Part shown: positions 58,437 through 64,000 of the stretch, piece after piece
Layout of the letters: each line of letters starts with the position of its first letter
Numbering within the stretch: position 1 is the stretch's first letter
Assembly (NCBI GenBank): GCA_934401755.1
Contig: CAKRSU010000007.1
Location: 1-64,000, forward strand
Reading direction: 5' to 3'
DNA: 64,000 nt
Source of the DNA: an uncultured Oxalobacter sp.
GTDB lineage: Bacteria > Pseudomonadota > Gammaproteobacteria > Burkholderiales > Burkholderiaceae_D
The notes under the pieces: model-generated
The model's input: the letters and a program-made list of their open reading frames with translations, nothing else
The model's database searches: none
What the model was told of the DNA's origin: nothing
Translations under genes and position numbers: made by a program

Positions 58437-61190
58437 TCAATGAGCTTCTTCCCAATTACGGCCATAACCAACTTCAGCAATTAATGGAACATCCAATTGA
58501 GCGGCTTGAGCCATTAATTCAGGTAAGTGTTGAATGACAATAGGACGTTCTTCTTCTGGAACTTCAAGTATTAATTCATCGTGAACTTGCATGATCAGTC
58601 GTGATTGAAGCTTATCCTCTCTTAACCAACGATCAACGGCAATCATGGCTAATTTGATAATATCAGCGGCAGTTCCTTGCATGGGAGCATTAATAGCGGC
58701 ACGTTCTGCTGCTTGCCTACGGGGTCCTTTTGTATAAATTTCTGGTAGCCAAAGTCGGCGTCCAAAGACTGTTTCAACATAACCTTGTTCAATGGCTTGT
58801 TGGCGTGTTCTTTCCATATAATCGGCTACGCCAGGATAACGCTCAAAATATCGATTAATATAATTTTGCGCATCAGTGCGACTGATCCCTAAATTAGAAG
58901 CGACACCAAACGCACTCATGCCATAAATTAATCCAAAATTAATCGTTTTGGCATAACGGCGTTGATCGGCGGAAACTTCAATGGGTGTTATTCCAAATAT
59001 TTCAGCGGCAGTTGCTCGATGAATATCTGCTCCTTGATGAAAGGCATCCAAAAGGTTTTTATCACCTGACAGGTGTGCCATAATGCGCAATTCAATTTGT
59101 GAGTAGTCAGCAGAAACGATCACATGGCCTTTTGGTGCGATAAATGCTTCTCGAATTTGTCGACCGGCTTCTGTTCTGATCGGAATATTTTGTAAATTCG
59201 GATCGTTGGACGCAAGACGACCTGTTACAGCAACCGCTTGTGCATAATTAGTGTGTACTCGCCCTGTTGCTGGATTAATCATCTTAGGTAGCTTGTCCGT
59301 ATAGGTCGATTTGAGTTTTGCTAAACTCCTGTAGTCCAAAATTATTTTAGGCAATGGAAAATCTTGAGCCAGTTTTTCAAGGACTTCTTCATTCGTAGAG
59401 GGGGCACCTGAAGGTGTCTTTTTGATGATAGGGAGTTTTAATTCGTCAAATAAAATGGTGCCTAGTTGTTTTGGGGAATTTAAGTTAAAAGGTCTTTGAG
59501 CCATACGATAGGCTTTTTTGCTTAATTCATCCATCGTTTGTCCCAAAACGGTGGATTGTTTTTGTAATAAATGACAATCAATTAATACGCCATTACGTTC
59601 CATACGTTGCAAGACAGAAAGAATAGGAATTTCTATTTTGTTATATATGGAACGCATTTTTTCGTAAGGAGAGAGCATTTCCCACATTTTTTGATGAAGC
59701 TGCAATGTGATATCCGCATCTTCTGCGGCGTATTTTGAAGCGATATCAATAGCGACTTGCTCAAAACCAATTTGAGAGGCTCCTTTACCGCAAATAGATT
59801 CATAACTAATTGGTGTATGTCCTAATAAGCGTTCCGATAAAGAATCCATATCATGCCGACGATAAGATTCCAATATATAGGACTCTAACATGGTGTCATG
59901 AACGATCCCTTGCAATTGAATCCCATAGTTAGCAAAAATATGGCTGTCATATTTTATGTTTTGTCCGACTTTTTTGCGGTCAGGATTTTCTAACCAAGGT
60001 TTTAATGTTTCAAGTACTCGTTCTCGTGAAAGTTGTATTTCTCCTAACGATTGATGACCAACCGGAATATAAGCGGCTTCTCCTGCTTTAACCGATAAAG
60101 ATATTCCAACTAATTTTGCCGTCATTGCATCTAATGATGTTGTTTCGGTATCGATGGCCGTTAATGTTGAAGCTTCTATGATATTTAACCAATGTTTAAG
60201 CTGCTCAATGGTTTTGATTGTTTCGTATTGTTGAGCATTATTAAAGTTAGTGGATTGGCTATCAGGAGATATATGATTTTTGAAAGAGAGGGGCTTATCA
60301 GTAATTTGTTGAGAGAAAGCGGTCGTATTTTCTCCCATCAATTCTTTTAGCATGTTTTTAAACCCAAAATGGGTAAAGGCTTTTTTGAGACCTTCAATAT
60401 CCTTATTTTGTTTTTGAAGTGTTTTTTCAATCGATTGGATATGTTCATTTAAATCGCTATTGGAGCGGATTGTAATCAGTTGACGTGCTTTGAGTAACCA
60501 ATCAAGAGATTGGCGCAGATTATTACCAACAACGCCTTTAATAGTGTCGGCATGGGCGATAATGTTATCTAACGAACCATATTGTGTTAACCATTTAACG
60601 GCCGTTTTAGGACCGACTTTATTGACGCCTGGAATATTATCTGCGTTGTCACCGATTAAGGATAAATAATCGATGATTTTCTCTGGAGGAACCCCAAATT
60701 TATGAATAACCCCTTCACGATCAAGAATGTCATTATTCATGGTATTGATTAAAGTGATATGGTCATTAACGAGTTGAGCCATATCTTTATCGCCTGTTGC
60801 GATGATCGTTTTTAACCCTTGGTTTTGTGCCATTGTCGCAAGCGTACCCATCACATCATCTGCTTCAATCCCTTCTACTGAGATTAAAGGCCATCCTTGC
60901 ATTTTAATGAGGTTATGAATCGGTGCAATTTGACTGATAAGATCTTCAGGCATTGGCGGTCTATTGGCTTTATAGTCGGGATAAAAATCATGCCGGAAGG
61001 TTTTCCCTTTTGCATCGAATATACAGGCGACGTATGCTGTGGGATAATCTTTTTCAAGGCGATGAAGCATATTCATGAAGCCATAGATAGCGCCTGTTGG
61101 TTCTCCTAGTGCATTACGCAAGTCAGGTAATGCGTGGTAGGCTCGATATAGATAATTGGATCCATCAACTAATAATAAACATTTGCTCAT
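58437..61190 (-). CDS. polA: DNA polymerase I
   Basis: Repair and Okazaki-fragment polymerase. From the ATG at 61190 it has 917 residues; an in-frame GTG at 61226 is less likely because MSKCLLLVDGSNYLYRAYHA is the family start. It has the 5'-nuclease domain (about 1-290), a 3'-5' exonuclease domain with the acidic TAIDTETTSLDA intact, and the polymerase with motif A VSADYSQIELR, motif B KTINFGLIYG and motif C QVHDELILEV. The start lies back to back with the LOG gene. Confidence 0.97.
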   Translation of the reverse strand: MSKCLLLVDGSNYLYRAYHALPDLRNALGEPTGAIYGFMNMLHRLEKDYPTAYVACIFDAKGKTFRHDFYPDYKANRPPMPEDLISQIAPIHNLIKMQGWPLISVEGIEADDVMGTLATMAQNQGLKTIIATGDKDMAQLVNDHITLINTMNNDILDREGVIHKFGVPPEKIIDYLSLIGDNADNIPGVNKVGPKTAVKWLTQYGSLDNIIAHADTIKGVVGNNLRQSLDWLLKARQLITIRSNSDLNEHIQSIEKTLQKQNKDIEGLKKAFTHFGFKNMLKELMGENTTAFSQQITDKPLSFKNHISPDSQSTNFNNAQQYETIKTIEQLKHWLNIIEASTLTAIDTETTSLDAMTAKLVGISLSVKAGEAAYIPVGHQSLGEIQLSRERVLETLKPWLENPDRKKVGQNIKYDSHIFANYGIQLQGIVHDTMLESYILESYRRHDMDSLSERLLGHTPISYESICGKGASQIGFEQVAIDIASKYAAEDADITLQLHQKMWEMLSPYEKMRSIYNKIEIPILSVLQRMERNGVLIDCHLLQKQSTVLGQTMDELSKKAYRMAQRPFNLNSPKQLGTILFDELKLPIIKKTPSGAPSTNEEVLEKLAQDFPLPKIILDYRSLAKLKSTYTDKLPKMINPATGRVHTNYAQAVAVTGRLASNDPNLQNIPIRTEAGRQIREAFIAPKGHVIVSADYSQIELRIMAHLSGDKNLLDAFHQGADIHRATAAEIFGITPIEVSADQRRYAKTINFGLIYGMSAFGVASNLGISRTDAQNYINRYFERYPGVADYMERTRQQAIEQGYVETVFGRRLWLPEIYTKGPRRQAAERAAINAPMQGTAADIIKLAMIAVDRWLREDKLQSRLIMQVHDELILEVPEEERPIVIQHLPELMAQAAQLDVPLIAEVGYGRNWEEAH

Positions 61191-61928
61191 ATGGTAGAAA
61201 ACAAAAAAAAAGTGCAGCTGCTGCACGATGTCAAAGATGTGGAATATGCAACAGTTCTCAAAGCACGGGAATCCTGGAGTATGTTCTCCATTATGTCAGA
61301 ATTTGTAGAAACAACCGAAAAACTTTCTGAAATTCAGGCCGCAATTACCATTTTTGGATCAGCACGACTCCGACCTGGCAGTCATTATTATGATCAATGC
61401 ATTAAATTATCACGAAAACTGTCGGATGCTGGGTTTGCTATATTTTCAGGCGGAGGTCCCGGTATTATGGAAGCAGCTAATAAAGGCGCTTTTGAAGGAA
61501 AATCGCCTTCAGCTGGATTAAATATTGAATTGCCTCACGAACAGTCTTCAAATCCTTGGCAAAATGTTTCTTTGAATTATCGGCATTTTTTTGCGCGTAA
61601 AGTGGGATTAGTTAAATATGCGAATGCTTTTGTTGTTTTTCCTGGAGGCTATGGAACGTTAGATGAGATGAGTGAAGTATTGACATTGATTCAAACAGGA
61701 AAAATTCGTCCGATTCCATTAATTTTATATGGTAGTAAATTTTGGAAAGGATTTCTTGATTGGAGTAAGGAGGCGTTACTTGCTGATGGAATGATTAGCG
61801 AAAAAGATATCGATTTGATGGTGATTGCCGATGATATTGATTTTATTGTGAACTATATCGTTTCTTTCTATCAAGAACGTGCCATTGTACCGACATCAGA
61901 AGAAAGACTTAAATTGATGTATCTCTAA
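61191..61928 (+). CDS. LOG family protein (TIGR00730)
   Basis: 245 residues of the lysine-decarboxylase-like LOG family, with IFGSARLRPG, GGGPGIMEAANKGA and FPGGYGTLDEM (the PGGxGTxxE nucleotide-phosphoribohydrolase motif). Proteins of this type cleave cytokinin-like or purine monophosphates; the bacterial role is often unclear. The ATG at 61191 directly abuts the polA ATG; a second ATG at 61281 is an alternative start and would move the gene off the polA promoter region. The conserved ARESWxxFxIMSEF helix supports the longer start. Confidence 0.88.
   Translation: MVENKKKVQLLHDVKDVEYATVLKARESWSMFSIMSEFVETTEKLSEIQAAITIFGSARLRPGSHYYDQCIKLSRKLSDAGFAIFSGGGPGIMEAANKGAFEGKSPSAGLNIELPHEQSSNPWQNVSLNYRHFFARKVGLVKYANAFVVFPGGYGTLDEMSEVLTLIQTGKIRPIPLILYGSKFWKGFLDWSKEALLADGMISEKDIDLMVIADDIDFIVNYIVSFYQERAIVPTSEERLKLMYL
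61202..61226 (-). terminator. Terminator-like hairpin in the polA leader
   Basis: On the minus strand GTGCAG-CAG-CTGCAC (61226-61212) is followed by nine T residues (61211-61203), 13-36 nt before the polA ATG. It lies inside the LOG coding region, where it encodes KKKVQLLH. It could attenuate polA transcripts that start further upstream, or it may be coincidence. Confidence 0.4.
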
Positions 61929-61972
61929 TACTTGTTTGTTACAATGAGACATTATTTATCGGATGAGTGCTT

Positions 61973-62371
61973 ATGATGCGATTTCGAATTTTTATCAGGA
62001 ATATGGTTGCATTGACGGTGTTTTTTGTCATGTCAATAGCATATGCAAAAGGAGCGCCTGAAGATATAGGAACTGAAATTCTGGATGAAACCGATGAGCC
62101 GGCTATTACGATTCGTAAACCTGATATCAACGCAGAAATTGTTGAACGGCGTAATGGTGGAATGGTTGAGGAAATTAAAGTAACGAGTGGGCCTAGTACT
62201 TATTACTTATATCCGAATGGCAAGAATGGTGTTCCTGATTCTTATGAGGGGAATCTTGTAAGGCCGGCTTTATGGAAAGTTGGCGAATTTGATGTAACCG
62301 AAAAAAACAAGAAGATCGGTAATGAAGAAGATCCTATGAGTGCAGATGTGCTTCCTCCAGGAAACGAATAA
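61973..62371 (+). CDS. DUF2782 family exported protein
   Basis: 132 residues from the ATG at 61973 (a GTG at 61967 is also in frame). An N-terminal signal peptide ends near SIAYAKG. The conserved part has ITIRKPDINAEIVERRNGGMVEEIKV and TYYLYPNG, the DUF2782 pattern. The family sits between polA and thrB in many betaproteobacteria, as here; its role is unknown. Confidence 0.85.
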   Translation: MMRFRIFIRNMVALTVFFVMSIAYAKGAPEDIGTEILDETDEPAITIRKPDINAEIVERRNGGMVEEIKVTSGPSTYYLYPNGKNGVPDSYEGNLVRPALWKVGEFDVTEKNKKIGNEEDPMSADVLPPGNE

Positions 62372-62406
62372 TCAATCCCCAAGTATTAAAATTTAAATAA
62401 ATTATT

Positions 62407-63366
62407 ATGGCAGTTTTTACACCGGTGACCTTGCAGGATTTAAATCCTTTGCTTGCTAATTTTTCACTTGATCCCGTTGTTGCAATCAAAGGTATTGGTT
62501 CAGGTATTGAAAATAGCAATTTTTTTCTTATAACAGAAAAAAGTGAGTATGTGCTTACTCTGTTTGAGAAGTTGACGTATGATGAGTTGCCGTTTTATCT
62601 GAACTTAATGCGTCATTTGGCAGAAAAAGGCGTCAAAGTGCCCGCACCAATTGCGGATCAGTCGGGCAAAATTTTGCATAGGCTTTGTGGAAAACCAGCT
62701 TGTATCGTGACAAAGTTAGCCGGTAATTGGCAAGCAAACCCTAAGCCCATTCATTGTGCACAAGTCGGTGATATGATGGCGAAAATGCATATTGCTGGTC
62801 AGGATTACGCTCTCATGCAGCCTAATCCACGTGGAATGGCTTGGTGGAAGGAGACTATCCCGCAAGTGTTGCCGTATCTTCCAAAAGATGCAGCGGTAAT
62901 GCTTGAGCAAGAATTAGTTTATCAACAAGCATTTCAGCAATCCCCTCTTTATAACCGATTAGCTAAAGGTGTTGTACATGCAGATTTATTCCGGAACAAT
63001 GTCATGTTTGATGGGGATAATTTATCCGGTTTTTTTGATTTTTATTTTGCCGGCGTTGATACTTGGCTTTTTGATGTAGCCGTTGCTATTAATGATTGGT
63101 GTATTGATCTAGAAAATGGAAAATTAGATACCGAACGTGTGAGAGCTTATTTAGATGCGTATCATGCTGTCCGTCCTTTTACACCCGATGAAGTGGCTGC
63201 TTGGCAAGCAACTTTACGTAGTGCTGCCCTACGTTTTTGGTTGTCTCGTTTATATGATTTTTATATGCCACGTGAAGCTGAATTATTAACACCTCATGAT
63301 CCCATGCATTTTGAACGAATTCTCAAATTGCGTATTTCTGAACCTGCTCCAGCATTGATAGTATGA
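62407..63366 (+). CDS. thrB: Homoserine kinase (choline-kinase-like type)
   Basis: Phosphorylates homoserine on the way to threonine. The 319 residues have the APH-fold form found in Pseudomonas and betaproteobacteria (ThrB/ThrH-like): [13 protein letters not shown], the catalytic [13 protein letters not shown] (about 196-208) and [24 protein letters not shown]. It is unlike the GHMP ThrB of E. coli. Its stop overlaps the next start (ATGA). Confidence 0.93.
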   Translation: MAVFTPVTLQDLNPLLANFSLDPVVAIKGIGSGIENSNFFLITEKSEYVLTLFEKLTYDELPFYLNLMRHLAEKGVKVPAPIADQSGKILHRLCGKPACIVTKLAGNWQANPKPIHCAQVGDMMAKMHIAGQDYALMQPNPRGMAWWKETIPQVLPYLPKDAAVMLEQELVYQQAFQQSPLYNRLAKGVVHADLFRNNVMFDGDNLSGFFDFYFAGVDTWLFDVAVAINDWCIDLENGKLDTERVRAYLDAYHAVRPFTPDEVAAWQATLRSAALRFWLSRLYDFYMPREAELLTPHDPMHFERILKLRISEPAPALIV

Positions 63367-64000
63367 ATAAATTATCGGCAAAAACCGGTTGGGAATGGAT
63401 TCGTTCCGGTTTTTTTATCTTTAAAAAACGTCCTTTTTTCTTAGTCAATTTGCTTTTTCTATATATGATGATTGCCATTTTTATTGGCATGATTCCTTAT
63501 ATTGGACAAGTTGCTCCTGTATTTACGATGGCCGTTTTTACCTATTTGTTCATGAGTGCAACGCTTATGATTGATCGAAATGATCAAGTATCGTTTGGGG
63601 CTTTATTTTCTTTATTGAATCGGCGGACTTTTCTGCGTTTGTTAGCATTAAGTGGTTGTTATTTATTGTTTGGGCTTATTGTAGCCGGTCTTTCAATTCT
63701 GTTGGAGGGTGGGCCTTTATTCGCAATCATTATTGCAAGAGATGGAAGTACTTTATCTGATGAACAAATGATAAAAGCGGGTTATATGATGTTGGTTATC
63801 CTTGCTTTATATGTTCCTTTTTTTATGTTGACCTGGTTTGCAGCGCCATTAATTGGTTGGCGTCAAATGAGTGTTCCAAAAGCCATGTTTTTTAGTTTCT
63901 TTTCCGTAGCACATGCATGGCGTTCCTTTTTGATTTATGTCCTTTCCTTTTTTATGATTGGTTTTGTTATTCCATCCGTTATAGGGGCAATTATTGGCCC
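63363..64000 (+). CDS. BPSS1780 family membrane protein (5' part)
   Basis: The frame starts at an ATG overlapping the thrB stop by 4 bp and runs off the right edge after 212 codons. It begins [20 protein letters not shown], and has at least five hydrophobic helices. The [10 protein letters not shown] turn and the duplicated membrane pattern match the BPSS1780 family that follows thrB in Burkholderiales. Function unknown. Translational coupling with thrB is likely. Confidence 0.85.
   Translation, partial: MNKLSAKTGWEWIRSGFFIFKKRPFFLVNLLFLYMMIAIFIGMIPYIGQVAPVFTMAVFTYLFMSATLMIDRNDQVSFGALFSLLNRRTFLRLLALSGCYLLFGLIVAGLSILLEGGPLFAIIIARDGSTLSDEQMIKAGYMMLVILALYVPFFMLTWFAAPLIGWRQMSVPKAMFFSFFSVAHAWRSFLIYVLSFFMIGFVIPSVIGAIIG

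Overview
The window reads as the origin-proximal part of an AT-rich betaproteobacterial chromosome, most like Burkholderiales of the Alcaligenaceae type. The evidence is conserved gene blocks: glyA-ribD-ribE; yidC-yidD-rnpA-rpmH divergent from dnaA-dnaN-gyrB; mnmG-rsmG-parA-parB with two perfect parS sites; xseB-ispA-dxs-folE2; and polA next to a DUF2782 protein, a choline-kinase-like homoserine kinase (thrB) and a BPSS1780-type membrane protein. The genus cannot be fixed from sequence reading alone.

Layout. 0-3.4 kb: end of a possible membrane protein, then ribE, ribD and glyA on the minus strand. 3.6-11.9 kb: a small tautomerase, a Na+/H+ antiporter, and a run of cell-envelope and hypothetical genes (Gly/His/Pro-rich secreted protein, glycine-zipper lipoprotein, DUF4186 protein, lipoprotein hydrolase, two tiny proteins, a zinc-ribbon YbjQ-like protein). 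11.9-13.9 kb: an accessory scar beside tRNA-Thr(CGU), with a frameshifted pseudogene, an IS630-type remnant, a truncated AAA ATPase plus an inverted fragment of its 5' end, and paired palindromes. 14-22 kb: dsbC, metH, an unusual HTH-HATPase-DUF4325 protein and an M61 peptidase. 22-29 kb: trpC-trpD-trpG, yacG, a hipBA toxin-antitoxin pair, coaE, slmA and a HAD phosphatase. 29-37 kb: the yidC/rpmH and dnaA/gyrB blocks. 37-39.3 kb: an AT-rich tatC-tatA pair beside an aldo/keto reductase that carries a twin-arginine signal. 39.8-46.1 kb: an M24 peptidase and parB-parA-rsmG-mnmG. 46.1-46.7 kb: an AT-rich intergenic region with parS and several DnaA-box-like sites. 46.7-56.8 kb: malic enzyme, csaA, an EamA transporter, pyrC, a DUF4143 ATPase, a cobalamin adenosyltransferase, folE2, dxs, ispA and xseB. 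57-64 kb: a second EamA transporter, a large convergent intergenic region, polA, a LOG-family protein, a DUF2782 protein, thrB and the BPSS1780 protein, which runs off the end.

Genes that work together: initiation, sliding clamp, gyrase and ParABS segregation functions lie within 15 kb. metH and the PduO-type adenosyltransferase both handle cobalamin. ispA and dxs are isoprenoid genes. The YidC insertase cluster is the standard rpmH-rnpA-yidD-yidC arrangement.

Most notable non-genic signal: an imperfect repeat of about 215 bp occurs upstream of the malic enzyme gene (46408-46620) and again between the convergent EamA and polA genes (57971-58187). Both copies keep two opposed DnaA-box-like 9-mers and an identical 28-bp core. 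Other points of interest are the linked Tat system and Tat cargo, the HTH-HATPase-DUF4325 protein with phased operator-like repeats, and the back-to-back start codons of polA and the LOG gene. All identifications come from reading the sequence; no database search or computed alignment was run.
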